Position numbers and translations under genes: made by a program. DNA of 37,905 nucleotides from Mesorhizobium escarrei (lineage in GTDB: Bacteria; Pseudomonadota; Alphaproteobacteria; Rhizobiales; Rhizobiaceae), in the NCBI RefSeq assembly GCF_935825525.1, contig NZ_CAKXZT010000130.1, positions 1-37,905 on the forward strand, written 5' to 3'. The notes below the pieces were generated by a model. It was not told where the DNA came from and did no database searches. It was given only the letters and a program-made list of their open reading frames with translations. This document shows, piece by piece, positions 8,471 through 16,664 of this stretch; positions within the stretch are counted from its first letter, which is position 1, and the number at the start of each line of letters is the position of its first letter.

Positions 8471-9143
8471 AGCATCACCATCACACCGGAGGGACCGGGC
8501 CCTGCAAATCATTTGAGAAACATCTTGGCGCGACTGTGGAAGGTTGCCACTGGCACCAATAAATCGCTTCGATGGCCAGGGAATCGCGTTTGTGATCCTG
8601 ACCGGCGGCAAAGAAGTCCGAAAAACTTGCAGGAACTCGCCCGTCTCGCGGGTCTTTACACGTTCATCATATCGACGTTTGGGCGTCGTGTCTGCCAGGC
8701 GGTAATCCTCTCTCAGTGCTAGGAGCGGGCTGGTATTCGCCGGCACTGTGATGTTGGTCTTGGCATTTCGGCTGTCTTGGACGTGCGCGACGATGTTGAA
8801 TGGCCGCTTTGTCGCACTGTACAGTCGTTGCCGCGGCAGAGAAGGGGTCAGTACGCTGGCTGTGGGTGAACGTCCGCTATCGGGCAGCGAAATGGGCTAA
8901 TGAGGGCGGCTTCGGGTTCAAATTGCGTCGTAGAATGCTTGTGATGGCTTTTCATCCCGGTCGCCCAGTCGGGAGTGCGTCACGGAAACCGGCTGGTGCG
9001 ACTGAGAGCCCTCAATCGCAGCCATGCTACGCTCGCCGGTGACCGGCAGACAAGCGTAATCAACTACTTAGAAGTTGCTTCTTAAGCGCCCGCGAGCAAA
9101 CTGCAAACGGTGGTTTGCGGTTTGAACGCCCGGAGAATTGATC
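8471..9143. other. Gap with a last WD40 scrap, otherwise unassigned
   Basis: Besides the short ARLWKVATG scrap near 8527-8562, no gene is recognisable. Open frames on both strands look non-coding. The last bases carry the ribosome-binding site CGGAG (9131-9135) of the recombinase gene. Confidence 0.4.
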
Positions 9144-9872
9144 ATGAAAAGTGCGGTCGCCTACTATCGACTCTCCACGCAGCGACAAGGTCGATCGGGG
9201 CTCGGCCTGGACGCTCAGCGAACCGCGATCACGCGCTTTGCCGAGGCTGAAGGCATTACCCTGCTCGCCGAGTTCCCCGAGGTCGAAACCGGCAAAGGCG
9301 CGGACGCACTCGATCGACGGCCGCAGCTCGCCGCAGCGTTGGCCACAGCGCGCCTGGCGAAGTGTCCGGTGCTGGTTGCCAAGCTTGATCGACTCTCGCG
9401 CGACGTGGCCTTCATCGCTGGGTTGATGGCGCAGCGTGTCCCATTCATCGTGGCCGAGTTGGGCGCCGATGCCGATCCATTCATGCTGCACCTCTATGCG
9501 GCTCTCGCCGAAAAGGAGCGCCGGCAAATCTCCGAGCGCACCAAGAGCGCCCTCGCCTCTCGCAAGCTGCAGGGCACAAAGCTCGGCAACCCGACGAGTG
9601 CTGGTCAGGCAGCAGCGGCAGGACGTGAGGTTCAGACGCAAGCGGCCGACCGGTTTGCCGAGACCATTCGGCCAACGATCATGTCGCTTCAGAAGGCGGG
9701 CGTAACCAGCCTACGGGGCATTTCTATCGCCCTGAACAACCGCGGCATTCGCACAGCGCGCGGCGGTGAATGGCAGGTGTCGAATGTGCGGAATATCTTG
9801 GCGAGAAAGGCGACGCCACTGGTGAAGGCGTTTTATATGCGGGAACAACGGACGCGAAGCCGTCACGCTTAA
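9144..9872 (+). CDS. Serine recombinase (resolvase/invertase family)
   Basis: A 242-residue site-specific recombinase. ATG 9144 is chosen because CGGAG sits 8 bases upstream; a TTG at 9138 is less likely. The catalytic serine is Ser11 in AVAYYRLSTQRQG. Further resolvase motifs: GLGLDAQR, LVAKLDRLSRDVAFIAGL with the conserved arginines, and LYAALAEKERRQISERTKSAL with the family E..RI..R helix. The C-terminal part (SLRGISIALNNRGIRTARGG, then NVRNILAR) is a recombinase DNA-binding region. It is short compared with large serine integrases. No attachment sites or inverted segment are obvious next to it. It may mark the edge of the mobile unit carrying the next genes. Confidence 0.9.
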   Translation: MKSAVAYYRLSTQRQGRSGLGLDAQRTAITRFAEAEGITLLAEFPEVETGKGADALDRRPQLAAALATARLAKCPVLVAKLDRLSRDVAFIAGLMAQRVPFIVAELGADADPFMLHLYAALAEKERRQISERTKSALASRKLQGTKLGNPTSAGQAAAAGREVQTQAADRFAETIRPTIMSLQKAGVTSLRGISIALNNRGIRTARGGEWQVSNVRNILARKATPLVKAFYMREQRTRSRHA

Positions 9873-10110
9873 GCACCGCAGCGCTTGTTGTCCATAGTTG
9901 GGATCAGTTCCGCACTGGCCACCGTCCCGCAGGCAAGCAACGCGCATGGTTACCAAGGGGTTAAGTCGCCGTCATAATCCGGATACGTGCGAGTGTGAAC
10001 CTAGCGAAGGGCATAAATTCGGCCAATCGTTCGCACAACGCGGCCGGCTACCGATTGGCAACCGACCGCGCTATAGTGACGACCGCACACTTCGCCGAGG
10101 CCTTTTCGAA

Positions 10111-10279
10111 ATGACGAAGAAAGCGGCAAAATCCATAATGAATAACGCGCGAGACTACGGCGAGCGCGAGCGGCTGATTGTGAGCGGCGAGATGGGACGG
10201 ACTCGCTGAAATATCTCGAAGCGGCCAAGTTACTCATGGCGAACGGCCCCGTCGACGACGCCAAATGGCCTGGAGGGTG
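10111..10279 (+). pseudogene. Small upstream partner gene, frameshifted
   Basis: ATG 10111 opens a basic N-terminus (MTKKAAKSIMNNARDYGERE, then RLIVSGEMG). This frame stops at 10207, but a neighbouring frame continues DSLKYLEAAKLLMANGPVDD to a TGA at 10279. Joined near 10195, they make a plausible ~56-residue charged helical protein. It ends 14 bases before the next gene, and its last codons contain GGAGGG. Small gene followed by large gene resembles an antitoxin-toxin or regulator-effector pair. No family is recognised and the frameshift may be a sequence error. Confidence 0.35.
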
Positions 10280-10293
10280 AAGCGTTTCGCGTT

Positions 10294-12375
10294 GTGAGTT
10301 TGCCCAAGGGAGTGATCGGAAAAACGGAGATGACACCTGAAGAGCATAAGGCATTTACCGATGGCATGGATCTCTTCGCCGAGCACAAGTACCGCGAGTG
10401 CCACGATGCGGCATTGCCGCTGATACAGAAACGTATGTTTCAATGGTTAGTGCAAATCCTCATAATCAGCCTTGAGCGGGACTATCGTTTTGACTTGTTG
10501 GAAAGCTTACGTGAAGTTGCTGTTAAATCATTTTCCCATGAGGCTTGGGCCGGACTATTGTTTTCATTGAGCTTTCGTAGGGTCTCTTATGAGCAAGCCC
10601 TGGCCGCTGCGGCAGATGACTCAAAGAAGCTATGCCAAGTACTCTTCTACTGGGGCCAAGCGTTGCTGACTGAGGGCGATCGCTCTGCAGCAAAGGACTG
10701 CTTCCAAGCATGTTCAGACCTCAATGCCGAATGCGCCGAGGCCAGCATGGCGGCCGCCGAGCTGCAAAATTTCGAATCTATCGAGCAGACGCTCGAACGG
10801 GCCATCGTGCGAATTGGGATGGCTGTTAACGACAAGGACAACAAGCGAATTAAGGCAGCCTTCCACGTCGCGGCGAATCTCATCGACAATGCCGCCAAGC
10901 AGGCAACACCCCTGTCGCGGCGATTGTTCGATGTTCTTCAGGCTATAGCTGCGGAGGGGGGGATTCCTGAAGGCGATATGGCAGGTGTTGGAGCCTGTTT
11001 TCCCGCCCGCGCGTCCAACCAGCTGGCTCCGCAAATTAGCGGCTTTGCCGTTTCTAACATGGGGCAAAGTCTGAGAACAGTGCTGTCCGCACCACTGAGG
11101 CGGCTGCACTGTTGGGGCAAGCAGATTGACCCAACCACACTCGATCCACTCCAACGAACCGCGCTAACGTTCGGATTTCCCATGTTCATGGGCCGGCCAT
11201 TCCAGTCTCCAAATCACCCGATTTGGCACGAGCTGTTAGAGGCCGGCGTTAAGCCGGATCGCGAGGTCAGTCCGTTTTGTCGACGACGGTTTTCCGGTGA
11301 GGGTAGCCAGGACTTTCCCCGGGCACGCTACCATGTGCTATGCATGGATGCGCTAGGGAATGACAACCGGACGCTGGTTCAAGAACTAAACGCATATGTT
11401 GTCCCACAATTAACGGGCCACTGCGTTGCCACAACCGGAGAAGGCCCAGACACGATCAACCTGCTGTTCAGGGGCCTGCCCGATGAGCCCAATCCGCTCT
11501 TCTTAGCAATCCAGTCGCCTGACCGCTTTGACAATTATCTTTCGAACTTGCCAGAGGATGGGGAGACGCTTCGAAGCGCCTTACGTTCACCCGAGATTCT
11601 AAGACAGGTGGACGCACGCAACGAGCTAAGTATCCCGATCAAGTGTAGGATTGGCGAAGTCGATATGCTGGATTGCCTGGACCTGCGCTACTCTGATGCC
11701 CGGTCGTGGACGCTTGAGTTCTTGCGGCACCCTCCGGTCGGCCTCATTGGGGAGGCTTACGCCGCCCTTGCCGCTGCTCACGAGGTTGACATCCGCAAGA
11801 TCGATATCTGGGCCGATGCCATGCCGGTGCTGACCGGGAAAAGCTTCGGCGGCAATCCCATTACGGATCACTTTGGAATGATGCTTCGCAATATCGGATG
11901 CGAAGGGCTGGTCTTCCCCTCGGCACGCAGTGATTACCTAGCGCACTTCGAGAACGGCACATTGGCAAACTTCTTCGGCTGGAATGTCGTCGACTACCGT
12001 GGGCTGAAGCCTTCGGGGAAGGTCGGGCTGGAATTCGGAAACATGATCGAAGAGTTGCCTGCGAGGTATGAAGTCCGCGAGGCAAGTGATGGCCCGTTTG
12101 CAGGATCGCTCCATGTTATTGGAGGTACCCTTTTTGAGAGAGTCGAAAACGAGCAGCATTTCCGCGAACGCGCTACATTGGAGTGCTCCGGGTGGCGTAT
12201 GGATCACCATGAATCGCGGGTCTATCTGCGTGGATTCATGTGGTACGAGCGCAAGTATTCTATCAGCGAACCGGATTTCGAGGCGCGCTGCCCAAAATGC
12301 GGGACCTTCTATACGGACGAAGCGATCCAAATTCTACCGATCTGCCCGGTCTGTAGATATCCAGGTGACGTATGA
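10294..12375 (+). CDS. 693-residue protein with possible RES-like C-terminus and zinc ribbon
   Basis: The reading frame is intact over 2 kb. The start is uncertain: GTG 10294, GTG 10309 (AAGGGA directly before it) or ATG 10330 (GGAG adjacent). Residues ~1-220 are helical and TPR-like (CQVLFYWGQALLTEGDRSAA). The middle ~260-600 is an unknown domain. It includes CEGLVFPSARSDYLAHFENG, which resembles the GLRYPSAR segment near the end of RES-domain NAD-degrading toxins. The last 30 residues carry CPKC...CPVC, a zinc ribbon. The RES link is weak: I see the PSAR segment but cannot place the conserved Arg and Glu with certainty. It overlaps the next short frame by ATGA, implying an operon cut short. 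An effector role is inference. Confidence 0.65.
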   Translation: MSLPKGVIGKTEMTPEEHKAFTDGMDLFAEHKYRECHDAALPLIQKRMFQWLVQILIISLERDYRFDLLESLREVAVKSFSHEAWAGLLFSLSFRRVSYEQALAAAADDSKKLCQVLFYWGQALLTEGDRSAAKDCFQACSDLNAECAEASMAAAELQNFESIEQTLERAIVRIGMAVNDKDNKRIKAAFHVAANLIDNAAKQATPLSRRLFDVLQAIAAEGGIPEGDMAGVGACFPARASNQLAPQISGFAVSNMGQSLRTVLSAPLRRLHCWGKQIDPTTLDPLQRTALTFGFPMFMGRPFQSPNHPIWHELLEAGVKPDREVSPFCRRRFSGEGSQDFPRARYHVLCMDALGNDNRTLVQELNAYVVPQLTGHCVATTGEGPDTINLLFRGLPDEPNPLFLAIQSPDRFDNYLSNLPEDGETLRSALRSPEILRQVDARNELSIPIKCRIGEVDMLDCLDLRYSDARSWTLEFLRHPPVGLIGEAYAALAAAHEVDIRKIDIWADAMPVLTGKSFGGNPITDHFGMMLRNIGCEGLVFPSARSDYLAHFENGTLANFFGWNVVDYRGLKPSGKVGLEFGNMIEELPARYEVREASDGPFAGSLHVIGGTLFERVENEQHFRERATLECSGWRMDHHESRVYLRGFMWYERKYSISEPDFEARCPKCGTFYTDEAIQILPICPVCRYPGDV

Positions 12376-12437
12376 GCAGTGAGGATATTGCAACGTCGTG
12401 GCTCGAAGGTGCGTCAGGCGAGAGCCGTTTCCGGTAG
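12372..12437 (+). pseudogene. Truncated downstream ORF coupled by ATGA overlap
   Basis: ATG 12372 overlaps the TGA of the preceding gene, the usual sign of translational coupling. Only 21 codons follow (MSSEDIATSWLEGASGESRF, then one Arg and TAG). The gene appears to have lost its body by deletion or rearrangement just after its start. The next 150 bases are unassigned. Confidence 0.4.
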
Positions 12438-12595
12438 AGGTGGGTTGATCTGAGTTTAACCCTCATGTTTTCAATTGCGGCGCTGCGCGCGACCGGCCGC
12501 ACCGGGCCCGATTCCTGGACCGGAGAGGGCATCGGAGCCGCCGGTCAATGACCCTCTGGCGCTAGCATCGACCCGTACACCAAGACCGCGGGTCG

Positions 12596-12955
12596 TCATT
12601 TCGCTCCCTTCATTGCCACCCATACCGCAATCGCGAGGAGCGCCCCGACCGCGCTCAGAAACACGTACTTGATCGGAAACGCTGAGAGGAGCCGCAGCCA
12701 GAATGGCGCCGGCTCAGGCAGGTCGCCCGGGACAATCCGGCCGTCGGACAGGAACGGCACCCAATACTTCCGGCAGAAATCCTCGTCGACGAAGTCGCTG
12801 TGCGCCAGCCTGTTGTGCCATCGGTCGACGACATCAGGGCGACCAAACCCGTAAGCGCCGGTGGCTCCGTACCCGAACGTGATCGCCGCGACGAATACCG
12901 GCCAGGAATCCTGATCAATGCTCACAGAAAGCCATTGCCGACCGGGGGCGTCCAC
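12596..12955 (-). CDS. Small two-helix membrane protein, unknown function
   Basis: 119 residues from a GTG at 12955. A weakly hydrophobic segment lies near residues 18-40 (WPVFVAAITFGYGATGAYGF), and a clear membrane helix at the C-terminus (YVFLSAVGALLAIAVWVAMK) is followed by basic residues. Between them is a tryptophan- and aspartate-rich loop (VVDRWHNRLAHSDFVDEDF). I do not recognise the family. It stands alone between the 693-residue protein and the 513-residue protein, on the opposite strand to both. Confidence 0.5.
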   Translation of the reverse strand: MDAPGRQWLSVSIDQDSWPVFVAAITFGYGATGAYGFGRPDVVDRWHNRLAHSDFVDEDFCRKYWVPFLSDGRIVPGDLPEPAPFWLRLLSAFPIKYVFLSAVGALLAIAVWVAMKGAK

Positions 12956-13130
12956 ATATGAATCACAAACTCGCTTTCTTGGGAATCCTACGATTCTCTC
13001 AACACATGAAATGCTCTAGACCTCGACAAGAGCAAGCTTCGTGTCCTTAATTCATGCTCCCTTTCGAGCGATGCTGTGTTAATCTTGACGTCGGCGAAGG
13101 CTTGGTCGACAAAGTTCTGCCAGGAGCGTT

Positions 13131-14672
13131 ATGCAGCGGGCCAAGGAGAAACAGCCGGCATACGAGCTACCCAAACGTGATCAGCTTTACCATTCGGCCG
13201 CCGCAGCCTTCACCAGCCCGAACGAGAGGTACCGAACCGTGACGAAGTTAGACAACCAAGCCATTCGCGAGAAGTTTTCCGCGAGCTTGAAAAAGAAGCG
13301 GAACTACGCTGCCGTAAATGTGGACAAGCTCAGCAGTCTCGAGTCGGGAGTGTCACAAACACAGGAAGAGTGCCTGGCCGCCTGTATCGAGGTCGTCAAT
13401 GTCATCGAGGAAAAGCCCAAGACCTGCGTGCTATCTTACCGATGGAGTAACGATGGGTTTGTTAACCTGTACGAGGCCTGTCTGCGAGCTTCGACTTGGG
13501 GATTTAAATATGCACTTTGCGACGTCGTGTCGATAAAATCGGGAGACAACGTCGCAGATTCAGTCGTTCAATTTAATCAATTTTATCGAGATTTTCCAGT
13601 TGTCCATTACTACACTGATAATTTGGCCGATTCTAGGCGGGTATGGATAGCGGGTGAGCTTCACAAGTCTTTCTTGCAAAACGCGGAGGACATACTTGCC
13701 ATGATGATCAGCAACAAGTCCGATAATGAATCGATGTACACTTACGCTGTAAAAACAAAGTTGCTGATTACCTTTTTTGAGCAACATGAGCACAACAACA
13801 GATTGCCGGATGAGGAATTTGGATCAAGCAACTGCACATGTTTTAAAGAAAACACAAAGTATAACTATGAATACGTCGACAGCAGTAAAACCTCCTGTCG
13901 TGCGGAAAGGCACTTTGGAGACTTTTTTGTGTCCAGATTGAGGGACAACGTCAGTGATTTAAGAGCTGGTCGATCGATCGCTTCTAAGAATTCAACTGAA
14001 GAAGACAGAATCGCGCGACTGATCGAAGGTGTGTTGAACAGCGCCGGAGATGACTTTGCGGGCACCGTTCCTTTTGACGTGTTCTATGTACTGCAAGAAT
14101 TGTTGCCAGACATAATTCAACTTAATCATGATGAGCGTAAAACACTTGGCGAGGCAAAGCACACTTGCCTTGCAAGCAAAATAACTGCGTCATTCGTCTT
14201 GTTGGCGGTGCACGGCGTACTGACGTCTGGCAAAACAAACGTATTGAGCTTTTTGCCGATATACTCAGACTGGATGACATTCATCGCGAATTTGATTATA
14301 GTTGGTGGCGAAGAAATAGACTCCCCTGCTCATGACACCGGGTATTTCCCGCAGTTTCACTCTCGAAGTATCCCCAACACGTTCACAGGCTGCAAATTTG
14401 TGTGTCACGTCGTTGAAACGTCAGACACTTTGGTGGTGCCAACCCGACTCGTTTTGAAAGTTGTACCGGAAGCGATATTCTTGGAAACGGCGCTAAACGC
14501 GTTGAATGGCAGTATATTTTGCAATTGCGATTTCAGCCGCGCGGAGAAGCATAAGCGGGTTATGATGCTGGACCAATTTGAGTCCTCGATCGCTCATCTT
14601 CGGGGCTACGCGGGTAAGACTTTTGAAATTCAAGAGTCGAACGTTTCGAGTGACGATCTCTCACTGGATTGA
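13131..14672 (+). CDS. 513-residue AT-richer protein with TIR/HET-like N-terminal motifs
   Basis: ATG 13131 has CAGGAG 6 bases upstream. The protein is intact and its codon use is clearly more AT-rich than its neighbours, pointing to recent transfer. No database family comes to mind. Residues ~98-180 show a pattern like TIR or HET folds: a strand TCVLSYRW (98-105), then alternating helix and strand, then SRRVWIAGELHKS with Trp172 and Glu176, matching the W..xE pattern around the catalytic Glu in TIR. The rest (180-513) is probably alpha/beta and helical, with a cysteine-rich patch (SSNCTCF). It sits alone without an operon partner. A NAD-degrading or signalling effector is possible; structure prediction is needed to decide. 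Confidence 0.6.
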   Translation: MQRAKEKQPAYELPKRDQLYHSAAAAFTSPNERYRTVTKLDNQAIREKFSASLKKKRNYAAVNVDKLSSLESGVSQTQEECLAACIEVVNVIEEKPKTCVLSYRWSNDGFVNLYEACLRASTWGFKYALCDVVSIKSGDNVADSVVQFNQFYRDFPVVHYYTDNLADSRRVWIAGELHKSFLQNAEDILAMMISNKSDNESMYTYAVKTKLLITFFEQHEHNNRLPDEEFGSSNCTCFKENTKYNYEYVDSSKTSCRAERHFGDFFVSRLRDNVSDLRAGRSIASKNSTEEDRIARLIEGVLNSAGDDFAGTVPFDVFYVLQELLPDIIQLNHDERKTLGEAKHTCLASKITASFVLLAVHGVLTSGKTNVLSFLPIYSDWMTFIANLIIVGGEEIDSPAHDTGYFPQFHSRSIPNTFTGCKFVCHVVETSDTLVVPTRLVLKVVPEAIFLETALNALNGSIFCNCDFSRAEKHKRVMMLDQFESSIAHLRGYAGKTFEIQESNVSSDDLSLD

Positions 14673-14814
14673 GATCGGCGCAGACAATTGCAGCTCGCCG
14701 TCGAGTTTGTGAGCGGTCAGCAGCGCCTTTTGCCACAGCCGGTGGCGTATGGCGTCGAGCCAGGCGACCTCCAGGCGCTAGAATAGTCCGTCGCCTCCGT
14801 CACGTCGGTCGGGG

Positions 14815-14992
14815 ATGCTCCTCGTCAATGCCCCGATGCGGCATGCAAAGCCGGTCTATGTGAAATCGGACCATCGGATCTCCCAGTGCCAACCGCGTGC
14901 GCTCACGCTCGCTCCGTTTCAGCACTGCCTCCATCGCCCGGCAGTCGGTGAACTCCCCGCTGCGCGCCAAAGCCTGGATCTCCTGATCGCGC
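14815..14992 (-). pseudogene. Relic of a rhizobial-type hypothetical protein
   Basis: The minus strand encodes RDQEIQALARSGEFTDCRAM then EAVLKRSERERTRLALGDPM, a charged helical segment that looks like real protein but has no start and soon runs into unrelated sequence. The family and function are not recognised. The pattern suggests a short regulatory or hypothetical protein with only its C-terminal part left. Confidence 0.35.
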
Positions 14993-16086
14993 GAAGTGCG
15001 TACATTGTCATTTGGAGCGGCAAGCCGGACGCCTGCCGATCGAACAGTCGAATGCGGCAGGCGCTAAGACCTCAGCTGGACCCACGTCGTGGAGCGAAGG
15101 TCGCCTACGGAATGACAGTTATTGAATGAGAGGCAGACATCCCACGAGGCGAGCGCCCGGACTTGCCCTGCCGGCAGTGGATAACCGCTCCATCGCGGGA
15201 TCGGCCCTAGGCCGTACCATCGGTCTCGCTCTCCTCGTCGAGCGTATCGACGGGTAAGGGAACGTCAGCACTGTTTGCAGGCTCGGAACCGAGGCATCGG
15301 GGCCTCGGAGATTATCTTGAGCTCATGTTGGCCTGCTTGAGGTCCAACTCGGCGTGTTCGCTTGATAGCGGAGCTTGGCTTCCATCGGCTGCGAGTTGCC
15401 GGGGTAGACGTCTATTTGTGTGGGTAGCGCGATAGGCTTGTCGTCGACGCAAACCCAAAACAGCATGTCCGCCTCCTTCAAAGAGGCCCCCGTGGATTTC
15501 ACTGCGAAACGTTAACGGAAAGTAAGCCGGCATTCGTTGCTAGTGGCAGTCCCGGACTTGGGGGTCCGCGGCAATCGCCAGGCAACGATGAACGAACAGC
15601 CCCCTTGTGCATGTGGCTGACGGGTACAAAAAACGGAGAAGGTTAGTTTCCAGCGCCTCGTATCCCGCGGTACCTGACATGCTTGGCTGGCAAGATGGCC
15701 CGAGCCGATTGCCAGTGTTGTGGCGTCGCTCAATGGCCTAGTCAAATGGTGCTGCTCCTGCCGAGGTTGAAGCGTAAAACCTGGCGGTCCAATCAAGAAA
15801 TCGGTAACGCCGGCCCACACGATCTCGTTAGAAGACGGCAAACAGTTCAAATCGCTCAAGCGGCATCGCGTGGCCCCCGCCTCTCGGAAGGAAAGTAAGC
15901 CAACGCGCCTTCGATATTCCACATAACTCGTCGCGCGGCAATTCTGCAGGCGCAGCCGAACCCTTATGACAGTATGACGCTGTTGCCGCTCCTTAAAGGT
16001 GGGAACGGAATGCATTAGGTCACGTTTTCAATCATAGAAACTGCCGGGCGCGTGAAGGACGCCGGCGTAATGGAAAGCACGAGTGT
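14993..16086. other. Long stretch without a supportable gene
   Basis: About 1.1 kb. Open frames on both strands (for example 15512-16015 on the minus strand) have unlikely composition and no motif I recognise. Probably decayed DNA. Confidence 0.4.
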
Positions 16087-16314
16087 ATGTCCTATCAATA
16101 TTTCTCGCATGAGATCGACTCCGAAACGAACTACTGCGTCAAATGCGGACGTTTCCTGATGGAACTCCAGGAGACCACGCAATGGGTCGGGAATAATGTT
16201 ATCCCCTCCTGCGTTGAAGCCTCGAACGTGTCCGCAATTAGCCACATCGTACGGAACCAGCAGGCCGATGCCCTCCAGGGTTCATTCATGCGGCCGCGGT
16301 CCAACCAGCGATAA
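16087..16314 (+). CDS. Small CxxC protein, unknown function
   Basis: 75 residues from ATG 16087. It contains NYCVKCGRF, a zinc-knuckle-like CxxC, and a further Cys in SCVEASNVSAISHIVR. Two halves of a small metal site are possible, but only three cysteines are present. It ends with a basic tail. Short conserved rhizobial proteins of this look are common; I cannot assign a function. No ribosome-binding site is obvious upstream. Confidence 0.4.
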   Translation: MSYQYFSHEIDSETNYCVKCGRFLMELQETTQWVGNNVIPSCVEASNVSAISHIVRNQQADALQGSFMRPRSNQR

Positions 16315-16664
16315 GCCGTCTTCTGCGGGTGAAGTAAGTTTCAGCGCCAACCAATAACAGATGCTAACTCCGTTGGCTGTGATTCCCTCGCAATTTCAAG
16401 CTCTTCTACAGATTCTGTAAAGTAACGATCTTGATTTATAGCGTTTGTTCCAAAAAGATTCGGTCGATTGTCAACTCGACGTAAATAGATTACCCTGGGT
16501 TATATAGCTCCATGCTCTGCGAGCATGCTTGCTAAATAGGAAATCATGTCGCGCCATCTGTGAGTTTCGACTCCGATCGGTAGAACATGGCTTGAGATTA
16601 TCTAAGGCCGGGGGGCTTTCAATGTGTCAAGCGTCAGCTTCGATACACGTCCAGGAGTCTCTTC
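16315..16664. promoter_or_regulatory. AT-richer leader of the peroxidase gene with a palindrome
   Basis: 350 bases without a gene, distinctly AT-richer than the surroundings. At 16511-16527 is a palindrome, CATGCTC-TGC-GAGCATG, about 140 bases before the peroxidase start. A TTGTCA box at 16468 is followed after 17 bases by the poor -10 candidate TACCCT. The peroxidase promoter is probably within this leader, but I cannot fix it. Confidence 0.35.

Noticed and set aside
8480..8720. Possible RelE/HigB-type toxin (VILTGGKEVRKT...)
   Set aside because: Only a short stretch fits, with no start, no partner and stops in all frames.
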